DNA of 64,000 nt from Olsenella sp. Its GTDB lineage: Bacteria; Actinomycetota; Coriobacteriia; Coriobacteriales; Atopobiaceae. The DNA is taken from positions 36,977 through 100,976 of the forward strand of contig JALCMG010000009.1 in the NCBI GenBank assembly GCA_022648325.1, read 5' to 3'. Both the position numbers and the translations under genes were made by a program. Below are positions 8,639 to 17,656 of the stretch, one piece after another. The first letter of the stretch is position 1; every line of letters begins with the position of its first letter. The notes below the pieces were generated by a model, which saw only the letters and a program-made list of their open reading frames with translations, made no database searches and was not told the DNA's origin.

Positions 8639-9354
8639 TGGCAGGTCTGGAGAGGCTTGAGGACGGTTCGCTCAAGGGCCTTCTGGAGGCTTTGCTCCTC
8701 GTATCTGATGACTCGGTCTCGGCGATTGACCTTGCGAAGGCCACGGGGGCCGCGCCGGGCGATGTTGCCTCCGCGCTGGCCGAGCTCTCGGCCGAGTACG
8801 CAGATGCCAACCGCGGCTTCCAGCTGCGCGAGGTTGCGGGTGGATGGCGCCTCTTTACGCATCCGGCCTTCCATGAGCAGGTCGCGGCCTATGTGCTCTC
8901 CTGGGACCAGCGCCGCCTGTCGCAGGCGGCGCTCGAGACGCTTGCCGTGATCGCCTACCACCAGCCCGTCTCGCGCGAGGGGGTGCGCGCCGTTCGTGGC
9001 GTGAACTCCGATGGTGTGATCTCCTCCCTTCGCGAGAAGGGACTTGTCCGCGAGGTGGGCCATGATGCCGAGCATGGGCAGGCCGTCCTCTTTGGCACCA
9101 CACGCGCATTTCTCGAGCGCTTTGGGCTGAAGAGCATCCGCGACCTTCCCCCGCTTGAGGACTTCGCACCGGACGAGCAGTCCAAGCAGTTCATCCGCGA
9201 GCGCCTTTCTGGCCGCTCCCTCCAGTCAACCCTTGAGGAAGCCGCTGACGACATCGATGACGAACGCGACCTGTTGGGGGACGACAGCGCATCCGATGGC
9301 GGCGAGGGCGAAGGCGCTGGGGACGAGAAGGGCAGCGAGGCCGGCAATGAGTGA
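8638..9354 (+). CDS. scpB: Segregation and condensation protein B
   Basis: A 238-aa kleisin-associated KITE protein, partner of ScpA. It carries tandem winged helices. The N-terminal segment LKGLLEALLLVSDDSVSAIDLA is followed by FQLREVAGGWRLFTHPAFHEQV and the conserved stretch LSQAALETLAVIAYHQPVSR. RGVNSDGVISSLREKGLV is the second domain core. The last 50 residues are acidic and disordered (DDIDDERDLLGDD). It overlaps scpA by one base and the following gene by 8 bp, which supports coupled translation. Confidence 0.95.
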   Translation: MAGLERLEDGSLKGLLEALLLVSDDSVSAIDLAKATGAAPGDVASALAELSAEYADANRGFQLREVAGGWRLFTHPAFHEQVAAYVLSWDQRRLSQAALETLAVIAYHQPVSREGVRAVRGVNSDGVISSLREKGLVREVGHDAEHGQAVLFGTTRAFLERFGLKSIRDLPPLEDFAPDEQSKQFIRERLSGRSLQSTLEEAADDIDDERDLLGDDSASDGGEGEGAGDEKGSEAGNE

Positions 9355-10183
9355 CCCCATACGCGAGGATGGGCTCTACCCCATGCGCCTGCAGCGCTTT
9401 CTCGCACGAGCCGGCGTCGCTAGCAGGCGCGGCGCCGAGCGGCTCATGACTGCCGGCCGCGTGCGCGTGAACGGTGAGGTTGTGACGGAGCTTGGGAGCA
9501 AGGTTGACCCCGCGAGCGACGTAGTGAGCGTGGACGGCATCGAGTGCCACATCCTCGAGCAGCCTCGCTACCTCATGCTCTACAAGCCCGCCGGTTACGT
9601 CACCACCATGAGCGACCCACAGGGGCGGCACACGGTGGCCGAACTCGTCCCTGCGGAAAGCTGCCCTGGCCTCTTTCCCGTTGGTCGCCTTGACATGGAT
9701 GCCACGGGCCTTCTCCTCTTCACGACCAACGGCAAAGTTGGGCAGTCTCTGCTCCACCCCTCGCGCCACGTCGAGAAGCACTATGTGGCCCTTGTCTCGG
9801 GCACCCCCTCAGCGCACGACCTTGAAAGGCTTCGACGGGGTGTCATGCTCGAGGACGGGCCCGCATCGCCGGCCGGCGCCGTGCTGCTCGAGCGTGGATC
9901 GAAGCTCTACTCCGTGGTCGCCCCACACGGGGCGGGCCGCACGGGAGGGGGAGAGCCCAACGCCGTGGTGGGGCTCACCATACATGAGGGCAGGAAGCAC
10001 CAGGTAAAGAAGATGATGCAGGCAGTGGGGCACAAAGTGCTCCGTCTCCACCGCGATGCGTTTGGACCGCTCGTGCTCTCGGGCGTCGAGGAGGGCCGGT
10101 GGCGCGAGCTCACTCCACGTGAGGCGGTGGCCATCGAGAAGATCTGCGCCAGCGAAGCCGGTGCGGAAGGGGAGGAAGACTAG
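9347..10183 (+). CDS. rluB: RNA pseudouridine synthase of the RsuA/RluB family
   Basis: A 278-aa enzyme that isomerises a uridine in 23S (RluB) or 16S (RsuA) rRNA. An N-terminal S4 RNA-binding domain (MRLQRFLARAGVASRRGAER, with GRVRVNGEVV) precedes the catalytic domain. The catalytic motif VGRLDMDATGLLLFTTNG carries the essential aspartate near residue 117. IHEGRKHQVKKMMQAVGHKV is the conserved C-terminal helix. The ATG start overlaps the scpB stop. Its placement after scpAB is typical for Gram-positive RluB. The exact target base cannot be decided from sequence alone. Confidence 0.92.
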   Translation: MSDPIREDGLYPMRLQRFLARAGVASRRGAERLMTAGRVRVNGEVVTELGSKVDPASDVVSVDGIECHILEQPRYLMLYKPAGYVTTMSDPQGRHTVAELVPAESCPGLFPVGRLDMDATGLLLFTTNGKVGQSLLHPSRHVEKHYVALVSGTPSAHDLERLRRGVMLEDGPASPAGAVLLERGSKLYSVVAPHGAGRTGGGEPNAVVGLTIHEGRKHQVKKMMQAVGHKVLRLHRDAFGPLVLSGVEEGRWRELTPREAVAIEKICASEAGAEGEED

Positions 10184-10184
10184 C

Positions 10185-10871
10185 GTGGACTTTGGCATGA
10201 GACAGCGGATACTGGTCATGAGGCATCCGGAGACGCCCGCGAACACCGAGCACTTCTTCTCGGGGAGAAGGGACGTCCCACTCACGGAGCGTGGGCAGGA
10301 GCAGCGAAAGCATGGCGTGGAGGCCCTTGTCGCCTTTGCCCCCGAGCGGCTCTGGTGCTCACCCCTCTCACGCTGCCGAGACCTTGCCGAGGAGGCGGGT
10401 GAGCGGCTCGGCATCCCCGTCCGCGTGGATGAGGACCTCGTGGAGCTCGACTTCGGCGAGCTCGAGGGGACCCGCTTCGAGTCGAGCAACTCGGGCCGCA
10501 CGCAGTTTCCCTGGCCGCTTGACGAGCAGGGAAACTCCATCCCCGCACCTGGAGCGGAATCTTTCGAGCACGCCACCGCGCGAGCGCGTCACCTCCTGGA
10601 CGAGCTCAAGCCGCTAACCGGAAGAACCGCGCTCGTCACCCATGGCGGCTTCTCTCGCATCCTCATTGCGGCAATGTACGATGTAGCCTATGACCGCTTC
10701 TGGGACGTGCACTTGGCCAACGTCTGCTCGGCGTACTACACCTGCAATGGCAGGAGCTTCTACCTGGGCGGGTTCAACCTCACGCCCGAGGAGGTCATCG
10801 AGCGCTCCACCAAGCCAAACCCATACGACCTCAGGGACATCTGGGGCGTAGCCGAAAGGGAGGAAGCATGA
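10185..10871 (+). CDS. Histidine phosphatase superfamily protein (CobC/GpmB-like)
   Basis: A 228-aa phosphatase of the phosphoglycerate-mutase-like branch 1. The phosphohistidine motif reads VMRHPETPAN near residue 14, with Pro replacing Gly of the usual RHGET. SGRRDVPLTERGQEQ, the acid LVELDFGELEGT and the second histidine LVTHGGFSRI are present. The start is GTG behind GGGGAGGAAG; an ATG four codons later is an alternative. The gene overlaps cmk by 4 bp, suggesting the same operon. The substrate (cobalamin phosphate, phosphoserine or another) is not set by the context. Confidence 0.85.
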   Translation: MDFGMRQRILVMRHPETPANTEHFFSGRRDVPLTERGQEQRKHGVEALVAFAPERLWCSPLSRCRDLAEEAGERLGIPVRVDEDLVELDFGELEGTRFESSNSGRTQFPWPLDEQGNSIPAPGAESFEHATARARHLLDELKPLTGRTALVTHGGFSRILIAAMYDVAYDRFWDVHLANVCSAYYTCNGRSFYLGGFNLTPEEVIERSTKPNPYDLRDIWGVAEREEA

Positions 10872-11578
10872 TCGTCGCCATCGACGGGCCAGCTGGGTCC
10901 GGAAAGTCCACCGTCGCACACGCCATCGCCGAGAGGTGCCACCTCACCTACCTCGACACCGGCGCAATGTATCGCTCGGTGACGGCAGAGTGCCTTCGCC
11001 GGGGAATCGACCCTGCGGATGCAGCCGCTGTGACCGATGTGGCGCGCACAATCTCCATCACCTTTGGCACGTCGCCCGAGGGGCAGACCGTCACCGCAAA
11101 CGGACGCGACGTCACGACCGAGATCCGCACTCCCGAGGTCGACCGCAACGTCTCTGCCGTCTCGGCCATCCCCGAGGTTCGCGAGGCAATGGTCGAGCTG
11201 CAGAGGGCGTATGGCAAGACGGGCGATGTCGTTGCCGAGGGCAGGGACATCGGTACCGTTGTCTTCCCCGCAGCCGACGTGAAGGTCTTCCTCATGGCAG
11301 ACCCGGCCGCACGTGCCCTTCGGAGGGCCGTCCAGCGCGAGGGGGGAGACGCCGCCAAGGACGCCAACGCAAAGGCGGATCCCGCCGAGGTCGAGCGCAT
11401 CCTCGCAGACCTCAACCGACGCGACAAGCTCGATTCCACGAGAAAGACCGCACCGCTCAAACCCGCACCCGATGCACACCACATCGATTCGTCAACGCTT
11501 AGCGTGGACGAAGTCGTGAAAGCCATCTGCGCGCTTGACCCACGCCTTGAGGCGGCCCTCGCGGAGTCTCGCTCGTGA
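10868..11578 (+). CDS. cmk: Cytidylate kinase
   Basis: A 236-aa kinase that phosphorylates CMP and dCMP with ATP. The P-loop IDGPAGSGKSTVAHAIA is at residues 5-21, followed by YLDTGAMYRSVTAE, the nucleotide monophosphate site. VVAEGRDIGTVVFPAADVK and FLMADPAARALRR follow, then the lid region ILADLNRRDKLDSTRKTAPL and a C-terminal DAHHIDSSTLSVDEV. The length is typical. It starts with ATGA overlapping the previous gene and ends with GTGA overlapping plsC, so it is tightly coupled in the operon. Confidence 0.96.
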   Translation: MIVAIDGPAGSGKSTVAHAIAERCHLTYLDTGAMYRSVTAECLRRGIDPADAAAVTDVARTISITFGTSPEGQTVTANGRDVTTEIRTPEVDRNVSAVSAIPEVREAMVELQRAYGKTGDVVAEGRDIGTVVFPAADVKVFLMADPAARALRRAVQREGGDAAKDANAKADPAEVERILADLNRRDKLDSTRKTAPLKPAPDAHHIDSSTLSVDEVVKAICALDPRLEAALAESRS

Positions 11579-12330
11579 GCGCGCAAAAGAGGGCGCCCGA
11601 GAAGCGCCTGCGTGCCTTCCATGGCAACTCGTTTGACGACTACTTCGATACCGGCATGCGCAACTTCCCTCTGCCCGCCCGCATGTTCCTCGGCATCGCC
11701 GTCTTTGCGTGCTTCGTCTGGACGCAGTTCCGGTGGCGCTGGAGCGTCGAGGACAAGGAGAAACTCGTAGAGGACAAGACCCCACGTGTCATCGTGATGA
11801 ACCACGGCTCGATGCTTGACCCAGTCATCATCATCGTCCAGCTCTGGCTGCGCGGCGTTCGCGTGCGCACCATCTACAAGAGCGAGTTCGACAAGGCTCC
11901 CGTGGTCACGTGGTTCTTCACCCGCGTTGGGGCCATCCCCGTCCAGCGTGGAACCGCGGACATGAAGGCCGTTCGTCGCGCCCGTGCCGCCCTCGACCGT
12001 GGCGAGTGCGTGCTCATCTTCCCCGAGGGCACCCGCATCAAGAGCGACGACGAGCCCGTGACCATTCACGAGGGATACTCCCTCATGGCCCAGCTCGGCC
12101 ATGCTCCCGTCCAGCCCGTCGCCATCGTCGGGGCGCGCGACATCACCCGGCGTGGAAGCCACCTTCACCGCTTCTCACGCGTGTGGCTCAAGGCCGGTGA
12201 CCCCATATCCTGGGATTCCCTGGGCGTCCAGGGCAGGAAGGCGCAACTTGCCGCCATGTCGAAGGCGGGGATGGATGCCGTCTACGCCCTTCGTGACGAG
12301 CTTCGCAAAGAGCATCCAGGGAAGATGTAG
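11575..12330 (+). CDS. plsC: 1-acyl-sn-glycerol-3-phosphate acyltransferase (PlsC family)
   Basis: A 251-aa membrane-associated acyltransferase that makes phosphatidic acid. It carries the HX4D catalytic motif NHGSMLD near residue 80, KSEFDKAPVVTWFFTRVGAI, and the FPEGTR acyl-acceptor motif near residue 145. One hydrophobic N-terminal helix (MFLGIAVFACFVWTQF) anchors it. Its GTG start is inside the cmk stop. The cmk-plsC-ispH order recurs in many Gram-positive genomes. The downstream plsY and gpsA genes supply the preceding steps of phospholipid synthesis. Confidence 0.92.
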   Translation: MSAQKRAPEKRLRAFHGNSFDDYFDTGMRNFPLPARMFLGIAVFACFVWTQFRWRWSVEDKEKLVEDKTPRVIVMNHGSMLDPVIIIVQLWLRGVRVRTIYKSEFDKAPVVTWFFTRVGAIPVQRGTADMKAVRRARAALDRGECVLIFPEGTRIKSDDEPVTIHEGYSLMAQLGHAPVQPVAIVGARDITRRGSHLHRFSRVWLKAGDPISWDSLGVQGRKAQLAAMSKAGMDAVYALRDELRKEHPGKM

Positions 12331-12332
12331 CC

Positions 12333-13175
12333 ATGACGACCGTTGAAGTTGCCCGCGAGGCAGGCGCCTGCTACGGAGTGGAGCGTGCGCTCGAGATGAC
12401 CGAGAACGCACTCAACGAAAGCGGTTCCCGCGTTCGGACGCTGGGGCCTCTCATCCACAATCCCCGCGTGGTGGCAAGCCTCACCGAGCGTGGTGCCTCC
12501 GTGGTCGAGGACCCGCGCGATGCGGCAGGTTGCACGCTCGTCCTGCGCACTCACGGGGTGACGCCTGCCGAGGAGGCGGAGGCGCGGGAGCTCTGCTCCG
12601 GTGTGATTGACGCCACCTGCCCCTTCGTGAAGAAGGTGCACCGCGCGGCAGAGAAGCTCTCCTCCGAGGGATATCGCGTTGTCATCGTGGGCGAGTCCGG
12701 CCACCCCGAGGTCACCGCGACGCTGGCGCACGCACCCGGTGCGACGGTCGTCGGCACGCCCGAGGAGGCGCGAGACCTTCCCCATGTGCGCAAGACCGGC
12801 GTGGTTGTGCAGACCACCCAGTCTGCTGCCCGCTTGGCCGAGATCGTCTCGGTGCTGCTCACGCGCACCGAGGAGCTCCGCGTTATCAACACCATCTGCG
12901 AGGCCACGTCGGGCCACCAGGGTGCCTGCGCCGAGCTTGCGGCGCGCGCGGACGTGATGGTTGTCATAGGTGGCCGCAACTCGGCGAACACCACTCGCCT
13001 TGCCGAGATCGCTCGTGCCGCCTGCCCGCGGACGTACCACATCGAGGGCGCTGACGAGCTCGACCCCGCTTGGTTCGATGAAGCGGGCCTCGTGGGCGTC
13101 ACGGCTGGCGCGTCCACGCCCGCATCCCAAATTCGGGCCGTTGTTTCAGCCATCGAGTCTGTGGTAGGGGAGTAG
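12333..13175 (+). CDS. ispH: 4-hydroxy-3-methylbut-2-enyl diphosphate reductase
   Basis: A 280-aa [4Fe-4S] enzyme for the last step of the MEP isoprenoid pathway, producing IPP and DMAPP. The three cluster cysteines are visible in GACYGVERAL near residue 13, DATCPFVKKVHRAA near 96 and NTICEATSGHQ near 190. Other conserved parts are RTHGVTPAEE, GESGHPEV, VIGGRNSANTTRL and GVTAGASTP. The length is typical of stand-alone IspH without a RpsA fusion. It starts two bases after plsC and ends two bases before the next gene. Confidence 0.96.
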   Translation: MTTVEVAREAGACYGVERALEMTENALNESGSRVRTLGPLIHNPRVVASLTERGASVVEDPRDAAGCTLVLRTHGVTPAEEAEARELCSGVIDATCPFVKKVHRAAEKLSSEGYRVVIVGESGHPEVTATLAHAPGATVVGTPEEARDLPHVRKTGVVVQTTQSAARLAEIVSVLLTRTEELRVINTICEATSGHQGACAELAARADVMVVIGGRNSANTTRLAEIARAACPRTYHIEGADELDPAWFDEAGLVGVTAGASTPASQIRAVVSAIESVVGE

Positions 13176-13177
13176 GC

Positions 13178-14554
13178 GTGGCAAGGGAGAGGGCAGATTA
13201 CGCCTCTACGCGAGAGCGTTCGCTTGGCGCATGGGTCCAATCGGTCGAGGAGGAAAGCCCCGCATGGGAGGCAGGCATCGAGCCCGGCATGCGCATCGAG
13301 AGCGTGAACGGGCAGAAGCTTAAGGACCTCATCGACTGGCGCTGGGAGGCAGATGGCGCCTCCTGCAAACTCGAGGTCTTTGACCCCCGTGACGGCGGAA
13401 CCTATCCCTGCGAGCTCTGGCGAAAGCCGGGCGAGGACTGGGGCATCGACTTCACTGACGTCCTCTTCGACGGCATACGCACCTGCGTGAACGCGTGCCA
13501 GTTCTGTTTCATGAGCATGCTTCCCGAGGACGCGCGACCGTCCCTCTCGCTCCGCGACGACGACTACCGCCTCTCCTTTCTCCAGGGGAACTTCGTCACC
13601 CTCACCAACGTGACCGACGAGGACGTTGAGCGCATCGTCAACTGCCGACTCGAGCCCATGAACGTCTCGATCCACGCAATATCGCCAGATGTCAGGCGCA
13701 CGCTGATCGGCCCCCATGCCCAGCGCGGCATAGAGGTGCTCGAGCGGCTCCTCGAGGCGGGCATTGAGGTCCACGCCCAGATTGTGCTCTGCCCCGGCGT
13801 GAACGACGGCGAAGAGCTCGCGCGCACGCTCGACTGGATCGAGGAGAGGCCCAGCATCACGTCGCTTGCCGTCGTGCCCCTCGGCTACACGCGCTTCTCC
13901 CGGCGCTTCTCCAAATCCTTCTCCGACGACCCCGAGGCCGCAAAGGCTGTCGTGAGGCTCATCGAGCCATATCAGGCCCGGTCTCGACGAGAGCTCGGGA
14001 CCACGCGGTTCCAGCTCTCCGACGAGTTCTACGTCGCCGCCGGTGTGGCGGTCCCGCCGGCGGACGCCTACGACGGGTATCCGCAGTACTACGACGGCAT
14101 CGGGATGCTGCGGAGCTTCCTCGACGACTCGGCTGTCCTCGCCCGCAATCATGCGGACGAGCTCTCCGCGTCAGACTCCATGCTCGCTGCCCGCGGCGAG
14201 TCCGCGCTTCTCGTGTGCGGCGAGGCTCCCGAGGCGGCAATCTCCTTCCTCTGCGACCTTTGGTCACCCAAGGGGCGCGTGCGCGCCTACCCAATTCGCA
14301 ACGACTACTTTGGCGGCGACGTCAACGTCACGGGGCTCATCGTGGCAATAGACCTTCTCGCCCAGCTGCCGGAGGATCTTACCCAAGCCGTTGTCGTTCT
14401 CCCCGAGGTCATGTTCAACTTCGACCACGTGACCCTCGACGGCGACACCCAAGACCACGTGGTCGAGGAGATCAAGCGCCGGGGAGGCAAGGCGGTCATC
14501 TCTCAGGGGGACCCCGAGAGCATGGTTGCCGCAGTCACGCAGAGTTTGGGGTGA
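13178..14554 (+). CDS. DUF512 Fe-S protein with PDZ-like and radical-SAM-like regions
   Basis: A 458-aa protein of the conserved DUF512/TIGR03279 group. The N-terminal 80 residues look like a PDZ domain (GIEPGMRIESVNGQKLKDLI). A cysteine cluster CVNACQFCFM (C-x3-C-x2-C) near residue 106 resembles a radical SAM cluster-binding motif. The segment LSFLQGNFVTLTNVTDED and the C-terminal DUF512 domain (LLVCGEAPEA, DVNVTGLIVAIDLLAQL) follow. The function is not established. In many bacteria it sits beside der, as here, hinting at a ribosome-related role. The GTG start is 3 bp from the ispH stop. Confidence 0.85.
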   Translation: MARERADYASTRERSLGAWVQSVEEESPAWEAGIEPGMRIESVNGQKLKDLIDWRWEADGASCKLEVFDPRDGGTYPCELWRKPGEDWGIDFTDVLFDGIRTCVNACQFCFMSMLPEDARPSLSLRDDDYRLSFLQGNFVTLTNVTDEDVERIVNCRLEPMNVSIHAISPDVRRTLIGPHAQRGIEVLERLLEAGIEVHAQIVLCPGVNDGEELARTLDWIEERPSITSLAVVPLGYTRFSRRFSKSFSDDPEAAKAVVRLIEPYQARSRRELGTTRFQLSDEFYVAAGVAVPPADAYDGYPQYYDGIGMLRSFLDDSAVLARNHADELSASDSMLAARGESALLVCGEAPEAAISFLCDLWSPKGRVRAYPIRNDYFGGDVNVTGLIVAIDLLAQLPEDLTQAVVVLPEVMFNFDHVTLDGDTQDHVVEEIKRRGGKAVISQGDPESMVAAVTQSLG

Positions 14555-14634
14555 GCGCTGGCGGGAGCGAGGTAACCCCCTGGTCCGTGATATGCTCGGG
14601 AGTGCTAAATACTCCAAGAGAAAGCGAGCACTTC

Positions 14635-15963
14635 ATGCCAAAACCTGTCGTCGCCGTGGTCGGTCGACCCAACGTCGGCAAGTCGACCCTGGTTAACCGA
14701 ATTGTCCAGAGCCGTGACGCCATCGTGCACGAGAGCCGTGGCGTCACGCGCGACCGTTCGTACCACAAGGCAGACTGGAACGGTCGGGACTTTGTGATCA
14801 TCGACACTGGCGGCATCGAGTCCGTCAAGTCCAAGGACACCTTCGCGCCACGCATCCGCGAGCAGGCCATGCTGGCGGCGGGAGAGGCCGACGCCATCAT
14901 CTTTGTGGTCGACGGCTCGACGGGCGTGACGGACGAGGACGAGGAGGTCGCCAAGATCCTGCGAAAGCAGGACAAGCCGGTCTTCCTTGTGGTCAACAAG
15001 AAAGACAACCCGGCAACCGAGAACGACAACCTCTGGGACTTCTACGCGCTTGGCGTGGGGGAGCCTCGTCCCCTCTCGGCCACCCACGGCTACGGCACCG
15101 GCGACCTCCTCGATGACGTGGTCGCGGTGCTTCCCGCGGAGGACGAGCTCGAGCCTGACGAGGAGGAGCTCTCGCTTGCCATCATCGGCAGGCCCAACGT
15201 GGGCAAGTCCTCGCTTGCGAACAGACTTGCCGGAAAGAAGCGCTCGATCGTCTCGGACGTCGCCGGCACTACCCGTGACGCCGTCGACACCATGATCGAG
15301 TGGCAGGGTCAGAGGATCCGCCTGGTAGACACCGCAGGCATGCGCAAGAAGAACCTTGTCCACGAGGACGTCGAGTACTACAGCATGGTGCGTGGCCTCA
15401 TGGCCATGGACCGAGCGGACGCGTGCCTCCTCGTGGTCGACGCCACAGACGGCGTGACCGAGCAGGACCAGAAGGTGGCCAACATGGCAATCGACCGTGG
15501 GTGCGCCCTGGTCCTCTGCCTCAACAAGTGGGACCTCATCGAGACCGAGGCGCAGCGAGACCGCGTGGCTGCCTCCATCGACAAGCGCATGCAGTTTGCC
15601 CCCTGGGTCCCCTACGTGAACATCTCTGCCCTCACCGGTCGCGCTACCGACAAGGTCCTGCAGCTGGCGATCTCTGCAGCAAAGGCCCGCGAGGGCCAGC
15701 TTCGCACCTCCGAGCTAAACAACCTCCTCGAGGAGATTCGCGAGGGAGGCCACACGGTCTCGGAGAAGGGGCGCCGCCTCAAGATGCAGTACGCCACGCA
15801 GACGGGTTCCAAGCCTCCCGTCATTACTGTGTGGTGCAACGCGCCGGACCTCGTGGACGACAATTACAAGCGCTTCTTTGAGAACCGCCTCCGCGAGAGG
15901 TTTGACCTCGAGGGCACGCCCATCCGTCTGCGCTTCCGCAAGAAGTCCGGGGGGGACAAGTGA
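14635..15963 (+). CDS. der: Ribosome-assembly GTPase Der (EngA)
   Basis: A 442-aa double GTPase required for 50S subunit maturation. Domain 1 has VVGRPNVGKSTL near residue 8, DTGG and NKKD motifs. Domain 2 has IIGRPNVGKSSL near 183, DTAGMRKK and NKWD. The C-terminal KH-like domain contains INISALTGRATDKVL-type and YATQTGSKPPVITVWCN sequences. The chosen ATG (MPKPVVAVVGRP) matches family starts. The Shine-Dalgarno is weak, and an 80-bp gap separates it from DUF512, so a promoter may lie there. It overlaps plsY by 4 bp. Confidence 0.96.
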   Translation: MPKPVVAVVGRPNVGKSTLVNRIVQSRDAIVHESRGVTRDRSYHKADWNGRDFVIIDTGGIESVKSKDTFAPRIREQAMLAAGEADAIIFVVDGSTGVTDEDEEVAKILRKQDKPVFLVVNKKDNPATENDNLWDFYALGVGEPRPLSATHGYGTGDLLDDVVAVLPAEDELEPDEEELSLAIIGRPNVGKSSLANRLAGKKRSIVSDVAGTTRDAVDTMIEWQGQRIRLVDTAGMRKKNLVHEDVEYYSMVRGLMAMDRADACLLVVDATDGVTEQDQKVANMAIDRGCALVLCLNKWDLIETEAQRDRVAASIDKRMQFAPWVPYVNISALTGRATDKVLQLAISAAKAREGQLRTSELNNLLEEIREGGHTVSEKGRRLKMQYATQTGSKPPVITVWCNAPDLVDDNYKRFFENRLRERFDLEGTPIRLRFRKKSGGDK

Positions 15964-16619
15964 GACTCGTCATTCCTACGCTCATAGCGTGCGCAATCAC
16001 CTATTTCGTCTGCGGCATCCCATTTGGCATGCTGATCGCCCGCTCGAAGGGCGTGGACGTGCGCCACACGGGTTCCGGCAACATTGGGGCCACCAACGTC
16101 GGCCGCTCCGTGGGCGCCTGGGCTGCGGGGCTTACGCTGCTGCTGGATGCAGGCAAGGGTTGGCTCTGCACGGGTCTTGCCACTTGGACCTTCTCAAGCT
16201 TCCTTGCTGAGGCCAAGGCGTTTGCACCCGGGCAGCCGTTCGACTGGGCCCTCACCTGCGTTTATGCTGCTTGCGTGCTGGGACATGTCTTCTCTCCATA
16301 TCTTGGGTTTCACGGAGGCAAGGGCATCTCGGTTGGCTTTGGCGCCGCGCTGGGGCTCGACCCGCGCATTGCCTTTGGCCTTCTCGCCGTGTTCCTGGTC
16401 TTTGCGCTACCCACGAGGTTTGTCTCCCTTGGCAGCTCCTGCGCAGCGATCTCCCTTCCAATCTGGACTGCCGTTCTTGGCTACAGCCCCGCGGCGGTGG
16501 TGCCCATGGTCATAGTTGCCGCCTGCGTCCTGTGGGCTCACAGGGAGAACATCCGTAAGCTCTCCCGCCACGAGGAGAAGCGCTTCTCTTTCCATCACGA
16601 TGACGGGAAGTCCAAGTGA
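15960..16619 (+). CDS. plsY: Glycerol-3-phosphate acyltransferase PlsY
   Basis: A 219-aa integral membrane enzyme that transfers acyl from acyl-phosphate to glycerol-3-phosphate, the first phospholipid step. Conserved motifs are FVCGIPFGMLIARSKGVDVR, GSGNIGATNVGRSVG near residue 40 and GHVFSPYLGFHGGKGISVGFG near 105. There are about five hydrophobic helices. The GTG start overlaps the der stop, and the gene overlaps gpsA by 4 bp, so the enzymes for making and using glycerol-3-phosphate are co-translated. Confidence 0.95.
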   Translation: MRLVIPTLIACAITYFVCGIPFGMLIARSKGVDVRHTGSGNIGATNVGRSVGAWAAGLTLLLDAGKGWLCTGLATWTFSSFLAEAKAFAPGQPFDWALTCVYAACVLGHVFSPYLGFHGGKGISVGFGAALGLDPRIAFGLLAVFLVFALPTRFVSLGSSCAAISLPIWTAVLGYSPAAVVPMVIVAACVLWAHRENIRKLSRHEEKRFSFHHDDGKSK

Positions 16620-17656
16620 GTCGCATCGCCGTCATAGGGGCAGGTTCCTGGGGCACGGCCATGACAGGCCTCGTTGCCCCTGCCGTGGACGAGGTGGTGC
16701 TGTGGGCCAGGACCCCGCAGGCCGCCGAGACCATGAACCGCGACCGCAGGAACCCCAACCACCTGGTCGACTACACCCTCGCGCCAAACGTCGTGGCCAC
16801 GAGCTGCCTGGCCGATGCCGTGCGGGACGTAGACGCAGCTATTCTCGCCACGCCATCGGCGTACCTGAGGCAGACCTGCCACAATCTTGCTCCGCACCTC
16901 TCGAGTGACGCCCGCGTGCTCGTCCTCTCCAAGGGCATGGAGCGGGGGTCACACCTTCTCATGCATGAGGTGGCCTCCGAAGAGCTTGGAAACCCCAGCC
17001 GAGTTGCTGCGCTCTCTGGGCCCAACCACGCCGAGGAGATCTGCAAGGGCATGGTCTCTGCTGCGGTCGTCGCTTCCGAGGACGCGAAAACCGCCGAGTA
17101 CTTTCAGGGGCTGCTCTCGGGACCCACCTTCAGGGCCTACGTAAGTGACGACGTGCGCGGGGTGGAGTGCTGTGGCGCCGTCAAGAACGTGGTGGCCATT
17201 GCCTGCGGAATCGCAAGTGGGATGGGCATGGGAGACAACACGCTTGCCGTCCTCATGACCCGTGGCATCGCAGAGATTGGCCGCGTCGTTGCTGCCCTTG
17301 GCGGCAACCCCATGACCTGCATGGGGCTTGCCGGCATGGGAGACCTGGTGGTTACGTGCACCTCCGAGCACTCGCGCAACAGGAGCTTTGGCAAGGCCCT
17401 TGTGGCGGGCGAGACCCTCGAGGGATACCAGGCGCGCACGCACATGGTGGTTGAGGGGGCGCCTGCCTCGGAGTCGGTGCTCGAGCTTGCCTACGAGCGA
17501 AGCATAGAGGTTCCCATCACTGCCGGCGTTCACGCTGTGCTCTATGAGGGGTTTCCTATCGATGAAGCTATGGAGGGGCTCCTCACGCGTGTTCCGCGCA
17601 CGGAGTTCTATGGTATGGAAGAGAGAGAACCCGCATCAAAGGAGAATCAATGCTAG
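16616..17656 (+). CDS. gpsA: Glycerol-3-phosphate dehydrogenase [NAD(P)+]
   Basis: A 346-aa cytosolic enzyme that reduces dihydroxyacetone phosphate to glycerol-3-phosphate. The Rossmann motif IAVIGAGSWGTAM starts at residue 3. LSGPNHAEEICKGM, CCGAVKNVVAIACGIASGMGMG (catalytic lysine) and MGLAGMGDLVVTCTSEHSRNR are family signatures. The start is GTG overlapping plsY, and the last codons overlap the rpe start. The direction (biosynthetic) is inferred from the link to plsY and differs from the catabolic GlpA-like gene further on. Confidence 0.95.
   Translation: MSRIAVIGAGSWGTAMTGLVAPAVDEVVLWARTPQAAETMNRDRRNPNHLVDYTLAPNVVATSCLADAVRDVDAAILATPSAYLRQTCHNLAPHLSSDARVLVLSKGMERGSHLLMHEVASEELGNPSRVAALSGPNHAEEICKGMVSAAVVASEDAKTAEYFQGLLSGPTFRAYVSDDVRGVECCGAVKNVVAIACGIASGMGMGDNTLAVLMTRGIAEIGRVVAALGGNPMTCMGLAGMGDLVVTCTSEHSRNRSFGKALVAGETLEGYQARTHMVVEGAPASESVLELAYERSIEVPITAGVHAVLYEGFPIDEAMEGLLTRVPRTEFYGMEEREPASKENQC

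Noticed and set aside
12551..14152. Minus-strand open frame of 533 codons opposite ispH and DUF512
   Set aside because: Antisense shadow. IspH cysteine motifs and the DUF512 C-x3-C-x2-C are on the plus strand.
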